From NCBI RefSeq assembly GCF_002920615.1, contig NZ_PQSU01000029.1:62001-126000 (forward strand): a DNA stretch of 64,000 nucleotides, given 5' to 3'. The position numbers and the translations under genes are program-made. The notes under the pieces were generated by a model that was not told the DNA's origin, made no database searches, and saw only the letters and a program-made list of their open reading frames with translations. The DNA is from Streptomyces sp. Ru62. Its GTDB lineage: Bacteria; Actinomycetota; Actinomycetes; Streptomycetales; Streptomycetaceae. Shown one piece after another: positions 26,079 through 34,267 of this stretch (the first letter of the stretch is position 1; every line of letters begins with the position of its first letter).

Positions 26079-27524
26079 ATGAGCCCCCGCGCCGGCCAGG
26101 CCGGCCACCCCGCCCGCACGCTCGCCTTCGTGGAGAGCCCGGTACAGCTGCTGAACGTACTGGAGTGGGCCCACCTGCACGGCCTGCACGACCCCGCGCC
26201 GTCCGGCTCCGGCCGGGGGGAGTCCGGCGTGCCGCTCGGCCCCGGCCGGGGGGAGTCCGGTGTGCCGCTCGGCGCTGGCGGCGTGGGGCCGGGTGTGCCG
26301 TTCGGCCCTGGCGGCGGGGATTCGGGTGTGCCGTTCGGTCCTGGTGGCGCGGGGTCGGCCACGGCCTCCGTGCCGACGCCGGCGCTGCCCACGCAGCCAG
26401 GGCCGGCACACGTCGGTCCCAGTCCCGCGCAGGCCGACCACGCCGGCGTCGATGCCGCGCACGCCGGCCCGGTGTCCGCCGTGCCCGCACAGGGGCGGCG
26501 GTTGCCTGCCGGGGCGGTGGCGGCCGGGGCGGTGGCGGGTGGTGCCGGGGCGGTGGCGGGCGGTGCGGAGCTCACCGTCGTCGTGCTGTCCCCGACCGAC
26601 CCGATGACCCGGGGCCAGCTGCGCCGCATGGCGGACCTGGCCCGCGACGAGGGGTACCGGGTGCGCTGGGAGGAGGCGCGGGGCGGCACGACCGCACCCT
26701 TCCACACCATCGGCGGCCTGGCCGGCTCCCTGCGCCGGGCCGACCGGATCGTCATGGGAGACCCCTTCTCCCGCTACGTACAACTGCTGCTGACCATCAC
26801 CCGCGCCCGCGAACTCGTGGTCGTGGACGACGGCACCGCGACGATGGAGTTCGTCGCCCAGCTGGCCCGCGGTGAGCGCCTGGTCCGCTGGCACCGCAAG
26901 GGCGGCCGGCCCGGCGCCCGCGACCTGCTCTTCGCGCCGGTGTCCTCCTCCGCCCGGCGCCGCCTCACCCCGAGCGACCGCCGGCGCGTCGAGGTCTTCT
27001 CCTCCATGCCGGTGACCGAGATCCCGGACGGCGTGACCGTCACCGCCAACGACTTCGCCTGGACCCGCGCCCGCTTCGGCCCCCCGCGCATCACCCAGAG
27101 CGCCGACCTGGTCGGCACCTCCCTGGTGGAGACGGGGGTCGTGGACGGCGACCGCTATCTGGAGGCCGTCCGGAACCTGGCCAAGGCCCACGGCGCCACC
27201 CGCTACTTCGCCCACCGCCGCGAGAGCGCCGAGAAACTGCACCGTCTGGCCGTCGAGACGGGTCTGGAGATAGTCCGCCCGGACCTCCCGCTGGAACTGA
27301 TCGCCCGCCGCGGCCCGATCGGCCGGACGATCCTCAGCTTCCCCTCCACCGTCGTCCACACCCTGCCGCTGGCCCTGGCCGGCACGGGCGTCCGTGTGGC
27401 GGTCTGCGACATCGACCCGACCTGGCTCACCGACACCGCCTCCCCTCGCGCCCAGGGCTTCCTGTCCGGCGTGACCGGCACGGCGCGGGACGTCCACCGG
27501 CTGGCGGCGGTGAGCCCGGCGTAG
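26079..27524 (+). CDS. GT52-like sialyltransferase-fold protein with repeat insertion
   Basis: 481 residues. A first strand/helix (TLAFVESPVQLLNVLEWAHL) is followed by ~120 residues of Gly/Pro/Ala low complexity, then ELTVVVLSPTDPMTRGQLRRM resumes a Rossmann-type domain. Later parts, GDPFSRYVQLLLTITRARELVVVDDGTATM and LSFPSTVVHTLPLAL, recall GT52 sialyltransferases (GDPxSxY, DDG and ST motifs). The assignment is from motif memory and moderate. ATG 26079 is favoured; a GTG at 26040 overlaps the neuB stop (GTGA) and would add 13 residues including a TTA codon. It is last gene of the cluster. Confidence 0.7.
   Translation: MSPRAGQAGHPARTLAFVESPVQLLNVLEWAHLHGLHDPAPSGSGRGESGVPLGPGRGESGVPLGAGGVGPGVPFGPGGGDSGVPFGPGGAGSATASVPTPALPTQPGPAHVGPSPAQADHAGVDAAHAGPVSAVPAQGRRLPAGAVAAGAVAGGAGAVAGGAELTVVVLSPTDPMTRGQLRRMADLARDEGYRVRWEEARGGTTAPFHTIGGLAGSLRRADRIVMGDPFSRYVQLLLTITRARELVVVDDGTATMEFVAQLARGERLVRWHRKGGRPGARDLLFAPVSSSARRRLTPSDRRRVEVFSSMPVTEIPDGVTVTANDFAWTRARFGPPRITQSADLVGTSLVETGVVDGDRYLEAVRNLAKAHGATRYFAHRRESAEKLHRLAVETGLEIVRPDLPLELIARRGPIGRTILSFPSTVVHTLPLALAGTGVRVAVCDIDPTWLTDTASPRAQGFLSGVTGTARDVHRLAAVSPA
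26205..26354 (+). repeat. 33-bp in-frame tandem repeats, 4.5 copies
   Basis: Units start at 26205, 26238, 26271 and 26304, with a partial copy from 26337. They encode an 11-residue motif of the form G-P-G-R-G-E-S-G-V-P-L. The first two copies are nearly identical, later ones diverged. The repeats sit inside a transferase fold. Confidence 0.88.
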
Positions 27525-27694
27525 CCGTGGTTCGCGGGACTCATCGACCGTGGACATGAGTACGGATACTCAGGCGTCACGTGATCACACAGCGATACCG
27601 TCGTTCACCCGATGTACGGGACCGTGCGCGCGGCAGTGGCCGATTGCCGGCATCGGGTAGACGGGGAACGGGGAAACGGGGAGGACGTTCACGC

Positions 27695-27826
27695 ATGGCT
27701 TGGGACGAGTGGGAGCAGCTGAAGGAGGACGCGGTAGCGCGTGGTTCCGCTCACGTGCAGCTGAATCACGTCCCGGACCCGGTGGGGGTGGGCTACGACC
27801 GCCTGAAGTCGGACAAGAAGGCCTGA
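27695..27826 (+). CDS. Small conserved protein (MAWDEWEQLK start)
   Basis: 43 residues. The N-terminus MAWDEWEQLKEDAVARGSAHVQLN resembles the start of longer Streptomyces proteins associated with WXG100-like or secreted-toxin modules (from memory). A Shine-Dalgarno (GGGGAGG) lies about 10 bases upstream. It ends abruptly with DKKA and no toxin or immunity gene follows, so it may be a remnant. Function unknown. Confidence 0.5.
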   Translation: MAWDEWEQLKEDAVARGSAHVQLNHVPDPVGVGYDRLKSDKKA

Positions 27827-27861
27827 TCGACGGCCGGTGAAGGCGTCTCAAGCTGAGCCTG

Positions 27862-27918
27862 ATGGTCGTCTCCGGCTGCTACCAGGTCCCCGACGGCCAG
27901 GAGGTCGAGCACTTCTAG
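27862..27918 (+). pseudogene. Possible coding remnant
   Basis: An 18-codon open stretch reading MVVSGCYQVPDGQEVEHF follows the small gene in another frame. It looks protein-like but has no Shine-Dalgarno and is too short to judge; it may be the tail of a broken gene. Confidence 0.2.
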
Positions 27919-27940
27919 GCCCGCCTCGCAGCCGCCCGCC

Positions 27941-28594
27941 TCACCCCCGGCGGGCCAGCACGAACCCCCGCGGCCGTGTCTCCTCCCCGGCCGGCTCGCG
28001 CAGCACCGTCGCCACCAGTTCCAGACCGGCCCCCGTCAGCGCCTCGGCGACCTGGTCCGGCGTGCGCCAGTAGTAGTCGAGGTCGATGTCGTGGCCGAAC
28101 CGCTCGGTCAGGTGGAGCCGGCCGGGCTCGGGGCCGGACTGGAAGCCGAGCAGGGCGTGCCCGCCGGGGGCCAGCGTGCGGTGGAACTCCGCGCAGGCCG
28201 TCGGCAGCTCCCCGTCCGGCAGGTGGATGGTCGAGTACAGGGCGAGGACGCCGCCCAGCGTAGCGTCGGGCAGGTCGAGTGCGGTCATCGAACCGACGTG
28301 GAAGCGCAGGGCGGGGTACGCCGCACGGGCCAGCGCCACCATCGCGGGGGAGAGGTCGACCCCGAACACCGGCACACCCTGCCCGTGCAGCAGCGCGGTG
28401 ATGTGCCCGGGCCCGCTGCCCAGGTCGGCGACGGGGGCGGAGCCGTTCGCCGTGACCAGCTCGGCGAAGGTCCTGATCAGGGTGCGGTCCAGCGGGTGGA
28501 GGTCCCCGGGAGGGAAGCGGGCGCCGTAGTCCTCGGCGATCGTGTCGTAGGAGGTACGGGTCGTCCGGAGGAAGTCCGCGGTCGAGTCGCTCAC
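27941..28594 (-). CDS. Class I SAM-dependent methyltransferase
   Basis: 217 residues, Methyltransf_11/25 type. Motif I is VADLGSGPGHITALL (about 54-68), the acidic loop is FGVDLSPAMVALA, and motif post-II is LALYSTIHLPDGEL. The C-terminal part (DYYWRTPDQVAEALTGAGLELV) completes the Rossmann domain. The family methylates diverse small molecules; no substrate can be named. The start is GTG 28594. It stands alone, convergent with the small gene. Confidence 0.87.
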   Translation of the reverse strand: MSDSTADFLRTTRTSYDTIAEDYGARFPPGDLHPLDRTLIRTFAELVTANGSAPVADLGSGPGHITALLHGQGVPVFGVDLSPAMVALARAAYPALRFHVGSMTALDLPDATLGGVLALYSTIHLPDGELPTACAEFHRTLAPGGHALLGFQSGPEPGRLHLTERFGHDIDLDYYWRTPDQVAEALTGAGLELVATVLREPAGEETRPRGFVLARRG

Positions 28595-28814
28595 GTCGGC
28601 GGACCCTACCGCGAGGGCACCGCGGCGGGGTCCGGTTCGTGGACATCGCGCGCGTGACCCCCGTGAGGCGTGGTATCCGTGGAAGAGGAAACAGAGGTTT
28701 TACCCACCAGAGTTCACCGCCATGCGTCCGCCGGTCAGATTTTATTCCCCTAACGGACTGAACTTTTGTTGATCGTGGGGTGGTCGACCGGCCGGGCGTC
28801 CTACCCTTCAGAGG

Positions 28815-30062
28815 GTGAAGCAATTGATGTCCCTAGAGTCCGAGGCCGGCCTCCCGGGGGATGTGCTCCCCGGCGTGCTGAGCGAGTCCCTGCACGCCGA
28901 ACTCGTCGCCTTCCGGCGCGACTTGCACATGCACCCCGAGCTGGGCAACCAGGAGTTCCGTACGACCGCCGCGATCAAGGAGCGGCTGGAGCAGGCCGGG
29001 CTCAAGCCCCGCGTCCTGAGCACCGGAACGGGACTCGTCTGTGACATCGGTCTCGCGGAGGGTGAGCACCCGTCCGTCCCCCTGCTGGCCCTGCGCGCCG
29101 ACATCGACGCCCTGCCCATCCCGGACACGAAGAGTGACTGCCCGTACCGGTCGACCGTGCCGGACCGGGCGCACGCGTGCGGTCACGACGTGCACACGAC
29201 CGTCGTCCTCGGCACCGGGCTGGTCCTCGCCGACCTGCACGCCAAGGGCCTGCTGCCCCGCCCGGTGCGGCTGCTGTTCCAGCCCGCCGAGGAGGTGCTG
29301 CCCGGCGGCGCCCTGGGCGCCATCGAGGATGGCGCGCTGACCGGCGTCGGCCGCATGCTCGCCGTGCACTGCGACCCCAAGGTGGAGGCCGGGAAGGTCG
29401 GGCTCCGGCACGGGCCGATCACCAGCGCCTGCGACCGGCTGGAGATCGCGCTCGACGGCCCCGGCGGGCACACCGCCCGCCCCCACCTGACCACCGACCT
29501 GGTCACCGCTGCCGCCCGGGTCGCCGTCGACGTCCCCGCGCTGATCGCCCGCCGGGTCGACACCCGTGTCGGGCTCGCCCTCACCTGGGGCCGTATCGAG
29601 TCCGGCCACGCCCCGAACGTGATCCCGCAGCACGCGGAGCTGTCCGGGACCGTGCGCTGCCTGGACCTGGACGCCTGGCGGCAGGCCCCCGACATCGTGC
29701 ACGCGGCGATCGACGAGGTCGCCACCCTGCACCGGGCCAAGTCGGAGATCACCTATGTGCGCGGGGTGCCGCCGGTCGTCAACGACCGGGAGTCGACCGA
29801 GCTGCTGCGCCGGGCCATGGTCGCCCGGCGCGGCATGAAGTCCGTGGAGAGCACCGAGCAGAGCCTCGGCGGCGAGGACTTCTCCTGGTACCTGGAGCAC
29901 GTCCCGGGCGCCATGGCCAGGCTCGGGGTGCGCCGGCCCGGCGAGCGCACGGTGCGCGATCTGCACCAGGGCGATTTCGACGCCGACGAACACGCGATCA
30001 CAGTGGGTGTGGAGATGTTCACCGCCGCCGCGTTCCTGGACGTCAACGGGTCGCTGAGCTGA
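28815..30062 (+). CDS. M20-family amidohydrolase
   Basis: 415 residues of the M20D (hippurate hydrolase/IAA-amino acid hydrolase) type. LHMHPELGNQEFRT, LALRADIDALPI, HACGHDVHTTVVLGTG (metal-binding Cys, His and Asp), LLFQPAEEVLPGGA and the C-terminal LGGEDFSWYLEHVPGAM are all present, with the lid domain between. It cleaves N-acyl or N-carbamoyl amino acids or similar amides. TACCCT (28802-28807) ends seven bases before GTG 28815, so translation is probably leaderless; ATG 28827 is the alternative. Located just upstream of the nucleoside uptake operon, with a terminator between. Confidence 0.9.
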   Translation: MKQLMSLESEAGLPGDVLPGVLSESLHAELVAFRRDLHMHPELGNQEFRTTAAIKERLEQAGLKPRVLSTGTGLVCDIGLAEGEHPSVPLLALRADIDALPIPDTKSDCPYRSTVPDRAHACGHDVHTTVVLGTGLVLADLHAKGLLPRPVRLLFQPAEEVLPGGALGAIEDGALTGVGRMLAVHCDPKVEAGKVGLRHGPITSACDRLEIALDGPGGHTARPHLTTDLVTAAARVAVDVPALIARRVDTRVGLALTWGRIESGHAPNVIPQHAELSGTVRCLDLDAWRQAPDIVHAAIDEVATLHRAKSEITYVRGVPPVVNDRESTELLRRAMVARRGMKSVESTEQSLGGEDFSWYLEHVPGAMARLGVRRPGERTVRDLHQGDFDADEHAITVGVEMFTAAAFLDVNGSLS

Positions 30063-30068
30063 GCGGAG

Positions 30069-30107
30069 GGCCCCCGGTGAGCCCCGCTCACGGGCCGGCC
30101 GGGGGCC
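30069..30107 (+). terminator. Hairpin after the M20 hydrolase gene
   Basis: GGCCCCCGG pairs with CCGGGGGCC across a 21-base loop that has its own inner pairing. It separates the hydrolase from the nucleoside transporter operon. Confidence 0.65.
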
Positions 30108-30363
30108 GATTTCCGGTCCGGCGCAACACGGATGCAAGCCAATCGTGCACTGAGCGCAACAGTGGTGTGAGAGGACCAAGACGCCGAGTTCAGGCAGTGT
30201 TTGCCTCGAATCGATAACGGCTTCGCGAGAGGGTTTTTTGCGACATCTACGCGCGTTACGATGCCGCGAAGCCGACGCCGCCGGGGCGTCTCGGCCGAAG
30301 CACTGACATGGTGCTCACATCAAGCGCCGCCAAGGCGCTCAGGTCAGGTGAAGGAGCCTTCCC
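30108..30363 (+). promoter_or_regulatory. Leader and promoter region of the nucleoside uptake operon
   Basis: About 255 bases without a gene between the terminator and the BMP lipoprotein. It holds the operator-like CTACGCGCGTTA at 30247, a possible -10 TACGAT at 30257-30262 and a leader of roughly 95 bases ending in AAGGAG. No riboswitch fold is recognised. Confidence 0.5.
30247..30258 (+). promoter_or_regulatory. Nucleoside-regulon palindrome, site 1 (BMP lipoprotein)
   Basis: CTACGCGCGTTA matches the palindrome CTACGCGCGTAG at 10 of 12 positions. It overlaps the proposed -10 of the lipoprotein gene. Confidence 0.6.
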
Positions 30364-31419
30364 GTGCGCCGGGTAGCCAAGCTTTCCGCTGCGTGTATCG
30401 CCTCCGCAGCTCTCGCACTGACTGCCACTGCCTGTGGCAGCACCTCCTCCGACAACGACTCCGGTTCGCCCGCCTCGGGTGACGGCAAGGGTGTCAAGGT
30501 CGGTCTCGCCTTCGACGTCGGCGGCCGTGGCGACCGCTCGTTCAACGACTCCGCCGCGCGCGGTGCCGACAAGGCGGAGAAGGAGTTCGGCGGCGACATC
30601 AAGGAGCTGACCGCGAAGACCTCGGACACCGAGGCCGACCGCGAGCAGCGCCTGTCGGACCTGGCGGACGCGGGTTACAACCCCGTCATCGGTGTCGGCT
30701 ACGCCTACGCCGCCTCCATGACCAAGGTCGCCGCGAAGTACCCGAAGACCACCTTCGGCATCGTCGACTCGGTGGTGAACGGCAAGAACGTCGACAGCAT
30801 CACCTTCACCGAGGAGCAGGGCTCCTACCTGGCCGGTGTCGCCGCCGCGCTGAAGACCAAGACCAAGCACGTCGGCTTCATCGGCGGTGTCGACGTCCCG
30901 CTGATCAAGAAGTTCGAGGCGGGTTACGTCCAGGGCGTCAAGGACACCAACCCGAAGATCAAGGTCGACACGCAGTACCTGTCCCACGGCTCGGACACCT
31001 CCGGCTTCGCCAGCCCCGACAAGGGCAAGGAGGCCGCGCAGGGCATGCTCGACAACGGCGCGGACGTCGTCTACTCGGCGGCCGGCTCCTCCGGCAACGG
31101 CGCCATAGAGGCCGTGGCCGGCAAGAAGGGCGCCTGGGCCATCGGCGTGGACTCGGACCAGTACAGCATCCCGGGCCTGGCCAAGTACAAGAACTCGATC
31201 CTGACCTCGGTCGTCAAGAACGTCGACGTCGGTGTCTACGACCTGGTCAAGTCCGTCCACGACGGCAAGCCGCTGACCGGCACCAACACCTACTCGCTCG
31301 CCAAGGACGGCGTCTCGCTGGCCACCAGCGGTGGCTTCATCGACGACATCAAGGCCAAGCTGGACGCGGCGCAGAAGAAGATCGTCGACGGCTCGATCAA
31401 GGTCAAGACCACCCCGTGA
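30364..31419 (+). CDS. BMP-family nucleoside-binding lipoprotein
   Basis: 351 residues. A lipoprotein signal peptide ends at TATAC (Cys near 24). The basic-membrane-protein domain follows: VGLAFDVGGRGDRSFND, FGIVDSVV, TFTEEQGSYLAGVAAALKT, VGFIGGVDVPLIKKFEAGYVQG and VVYSAAGSSGNGAIEA. BMP proteins bind nucleosides (guanosine, adenosine and others) for ABC uptake. The ATPase, two permeases and two nucleoside-catabolic genes follow, so it is the extracytoplasmic receptor of that importer. GTG 30364 is preceded by GAAGGAG. Confidence 0.93.
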   Translation: MRRVAKLSAACIASAALALTATACGSTSSDNDSGSPASGDGKGVKVGLAFDVGGRGDRSFNDSAARGADKAEKEFGGDIKELTAKTSDTEADREQRLSDLADAGYNPVIGVGYAYAASMTKVAAKYPKTTFGIVDSVVNGKNVDSITFTEEQGSYLAGVAAALKTKTKHVGFIGGVDVPLIKKFEAGYVQGVKDTNPKIKVDTQYLSHGSDTSGFASPDKGKEAAQGMLDNGADVVYSAAGSSGNGAIEAVAGKKGAWAIGVDSDQYSIPGLAKYKNSILTSVVKNVDVGVYDLVKSVHDGKPLTGTNTYSLAKDGVSLATSGGFIDDIKAKLDAAQKKIVDGSIKVKTTP

Positions 31420-31498
31420 CCTGACGGGTCCCGTCGGACCCCGGCTCGGCGGGGGCGCCCTCCGGAGCTCCCCGCCGAGCCATAACAATGTGTCAACT

Positions 31499-31510
31499 CT
31501 ACGCGTGTAG
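31499..31510 (+). promoter_or_regulatory. Nucleoside-regulon palindrome, site 2 (ABC ATPase)
   Basis: CTACGCGTGTAG differs from CTACGCGCGTAG at one base. It lies 16 bases upstream of a -10-like TAGCGT (31527), between the lipoprotein and ATPase genes, implying a second promoter for the transporter genes. Confidence 0.75.
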
Positions 31511-31583
31511 CACGGAGTTGCCGCGCTAGCGTCGCCGACGCCTGCCCCCTCCCCGCAGCCCCTTTCCCCGAGGAGAGTGCGCC

Positions 31584-33143
31584 ATCAACGCGTCCAGCCC
31601 TCCCGCTGCCGTCGAACTGCGCGGCATCACCAAGCGTTTCCCCGGCGTCGTCGCCAACCGCGACATCGACATCACGGTCCGCACGGGCACCGTCCACGCC
31701 CTGTGCGGTGAGAACGGCGCCGGCAAGTCCACCCTGATGAAGATCCTCTACGGCATGCAGCAGCCGGACGAGGGCACCATCACCGTGGGTGGCGAACAGG
31801 TCGTCCTCCACAACCCCGGCGACGCCATCGCCCGCGGCATCGGCATGGTGCACCAGCACTTCATGCTCGCCGACAACCTCACCGTCCTGGAGAACGTCGT
31901 CCTCGGCGCGGAGAAGCTGCACGGCATCGGGGGCCGGGCACGCGCCCGGATCAAGGAGATCTCCGACGCCTACGGCCTGGGCGTCCGGCCCGACGCCCTG
32001 GTCGAGGAACTCGGCGTCGCCGACCGCCAGCGCGTGGAGATCCTCAAGGTCCTCTACCGCGGCGCCAAGACCCTCATCCTGGACGAGCCCACCGCCGTCC
32101 TCGTGCCGCAGGAGGTCGACGCCCTCTTCGACAACCTGCGCGAACTCAAGGCCGAGGGCCTCACCGTCATCTTCATCTCGCACAAGCTGGGCGAGGTGCT
32201 CTCCGTCGCCGACGAGATCACCGTCATCCGGCGCGGCACCACCGTCGGCACCGTCGACCCGCGCGGCACCACCCCCAAGCAGCTCGCCGAGCTGATGGTC
32301 GGCAGCGAGCTGCCCACCCCGGAGACCCAGGAGTCCACGGTCACCGACGTCCCGATGCTCACGGTGGACGGCCTGCACCTCGCGCAGACCGACCTCGACG
32401 GCGTCGAGCGGATCATCCTGGACGAGATCTCCTTCACCATCCACAAGGGCGAGGTCCTCGGCATCGCCGGTGTGGAGGGCAACGGCCAGTCCGAACTGGT
32501 CGAGGCGATCATGGGCATGCGCCGGCCCGACGCCGGCGTCGTCACCCTCGACGGCACCGACATCTCCCAGGCTCCGACCCGCGACCGCCGCGAGTCCGGC
32601 ATCGGCTACGTCCCCGAGGACCGCCATCGCCACGGCCTGCTGCTGGAAGCGCCGCTGTGGGAGAACCGCATCCTCGGTCACGTCACCGAGAAGCCCAACT
32701 CGCGCGGCGGACTGCTCGACCTCAAGGCCGCCCGCGCCGACACGCAGCGCATCGTCGAGTCCTACGACGTCCGCACCCCCGGCATCGACGTCACCGCCGC
32801 ATCCCTGTCCGGCGGCAACCAGCAGAAGCTGATCGTCGGCCGGGAGATGAGCCACAGCCCCAAGCTGCTCATCGCCGCCCACCCCACCCGCGGTGTGGAC
32901 GTCGGCGCGCAGGCGGCCATCTGGGACCACATCCGCGAGGCCCGCCGCGAGGGCCTGGCCGTGCTGCTGATCTCCGCGGACCTGGACGAGCTGATCGGGC
33001 TCTCCGACACCCTGCGGGTGATGTACCGCGGCCGTCTGGTCGCCGACGCCGACCCCGCCACGATCACCCCCGAAGAGCTGGGCTCCGCCATGACGGGTGC
33101 GGCCACCGGCCACCTGGAGCACACAGAGGACGACGCGCGATGA
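31584..33143 (+). CDS. BMP-type nucleoside ABC transporter ATPase, apparent ATC start
   Basis: 519 residues with two ABC domains, RbsA/NupA-like. Domain 1: Walker A GENGAGKST, LGVADRQRVEILKVLYRGAKTLILDEPTA (signature and Walker B, quoted as LILDEPTA). Domain 2: degenerate Walker A GVEGNGQSE, signature LSGGNQQK, and AAHPTRGVDVG. The frame has no ATG, GTG or TTG between the stop at 31527 and Met at 31737, which lies after Walker A. ATC 31584 gives NASSPPAAVELRGITKRFPG and has GAGGAG seven bases upstream. It overlaps the first permease by four bases (ATGA). Confidence 0.9.
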   Translation: MNASSPPAAVELRGITKRFPGVVANRDIDITVRTGTVHALCGENGAGKSTLMKILYGMQQPDEGTITVGGEQVVLHNPGDAIARGIGMVHQHFMLADNLTVLENVVLGAEKLHGIGGRARARIKEISDAYGLGVRPDALVEELGVADRQRVEILKVLYRGAKTLILDEPTAVLVPQEVDALFDNLRELKAEGLTVIFISHKLGEVLSVADEITVIRRGTTVGTVDPRGTTPKQLAELMVGSELPTPETQESTVTDVPMLTVDGLHLAQTDLDGVERIILDEISFTIHKGEVLGIAGVEGNGQSELVEAIMGMRRPDAGVVTLDGTDISQAPTRDRRESGIGYVPEDRHRHGLLLEAPLWENRILGHVTEKPNSRGGLLDLKAARADTQRIVESYDVRTPGIDVTAASLSGGNQQKLIVGREMSHSPKLLIAAHPTRGVDVGAQAAIWDHIREARREGLAVLLISADLDELIGLSDTLRVMYRGRLVADADPATITPEELGSAMTGAATGHLEHTEDDAR

Positions 33144-34267
33144 ACAAGCTGACCTCACGGATCGACAAGGAGCGGCTGCTCCTCGGCGTCGCCGCGCCCC
33201 TGCTGGCGGTCGTCGCCGCGCTCGTCGTCACCACCCTGGTGATCCTCGCGACCGGCAAGAACCCCGGCGACGCCTTCAGCGACATGGTGACCTACGGCTT
33301 CGCCAGCGACAGCCAGGTCTACATCCTGAACAAGGCGACGACGTACTACCTCGCGGGTGTCGCGGTGGCCATCGGCTTCCGCATGAACCTGTTCAACATC
33401 GGTGTCGACGGCCAGTACCGGCTCGCCGCGTTCATCGCCGCCGTCCTCGGCGGGGCGCTCACCGTGCCCGGCTGGATCGCCATCCCGCTGATCATCCTCT
33501 GCGCCATGGCGACCGGCGCCCTGTGGGCGGCCATCGCCGGCGTCCTCAAGGTGACCCGGGGCGTCAGCGAGGTCATCGCGACCATCATGCTCAACTCGAT
33601 CGCCACCGCGGTCATCGCCTACCTGCTCCAGCCCGGCAAGCTCGGCCAGCTGGACCAGGCCGGCACCCTCGTCTCCACCAAGCCGCTGCCGTCGTCCTCG
33701 TACTTCTTCAGCTTCGACACCGGCCCGGCCGGTGAGCTGTGGGGCTTCATCGTCATCGCCGTGCTCGTCGGCGTCGCGTACTGGTTCGTGCTCGGCCGCA
33801 CCCGGTTCGGCTTCGACCTGCGCACCGTCGGCCAGTCCGAGACCGCCGCCGCCGCGAGCGGCGTCGGGGTGAAGAAGATGGTCGCCACCAGCATGATCAT
33901 CTCGGGTGCGGTGGCCGGTCTGATCGGCATGCCGACCCTGCTGAACGACAGCCACCAGTTCAGCAACGACTTCCCGGCCGGCATCGGCTTCACCGGCATC
34001 GCCATCGCCCTGCTCGGCCGCAACCACCCGATCGGCATCGCCCTCGGCGCGCTGCTCTGGGGCTTCCTGGAGCGCACCACCAACCACCTGGAATTCCAGG
34101 GCTACGACAAGGAAATCCTCGGCGTCATCCAGGGCGTCATCGTGCTGTGCGTCGTCATCGCCTACGAGGTCGTACGCCGCTATGGGCTGAAGCGCCAGCA
34201 GCAGCGCGTCGGCGCCGAACTCGCCGCCCAGGCCGCCGCCCCGACGAAGAAGCAGGAGGTGGCGTGA
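33140..34267 (+). CDS. Nucleoside ABC transporter permease 1
   Basis: 375 residues, BPD_transp_2 family, about nine membrane helices. Characteristic segments are FRMNLFNIGVDGQYRLAAF, GVSEVIATIMLNSIAT, LRTVGQSETAAAASGV and GFTGIAIALLGRNHPIGI. Permeases with these features work with BMP receptors (YufP/NupB type). It is coupled by an ATGA overlap to the ATPase, and its stop overlaps the start of the second permease (TGATG). Confidence 0.93.
   Translation: MNKLTSRIDKERLLLGVAAPLLAVVAALVVTTLVILATGKNPGDAFSDMVTYGFASDSQVYILNKATTYYLAGVAVAIGFRMNLFNIGVDGQYRLAAFIAAVLGGALTVPGWIAIPLIILCAMATGALWAAIAGVLKVTRGVSEVIATIMLNSIATAVIAYLLQPGKLGQLDQAGTLVSTKPLPSSSYFFSFDTGPAGELWGFIVIAVLVGVAYWFVLGRTRFGFDLRTVGQSETAAAASGVGVKKMVATSMIISGAVAGLIGMPTLLNDSHQFSNDFPAGIGFTGIAIALLGRNHPIGIALGALLWGFLERTTNHLEFQGYDKEILGVIQGVIVLCVVIAYEVVRRYGLKRQQQRVGAELAAQAAAPTKKQEVA

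Noticed and set aside
16195..27524. The cluster as a horizontally acquired island
   Set aside because: No integrase, tRNA junction, IS element or drop in G+C is visible, and as I recall the region is present at the same place in S. coelicolor.
30108..30363. A purine riboswitch in the leader of the nucleoside transporter
   Set aside because: No conserved purine-aptamer core (TATA...TTTCTAC) or matching three-way junction could be found; the palindromic operator explains regulation better.
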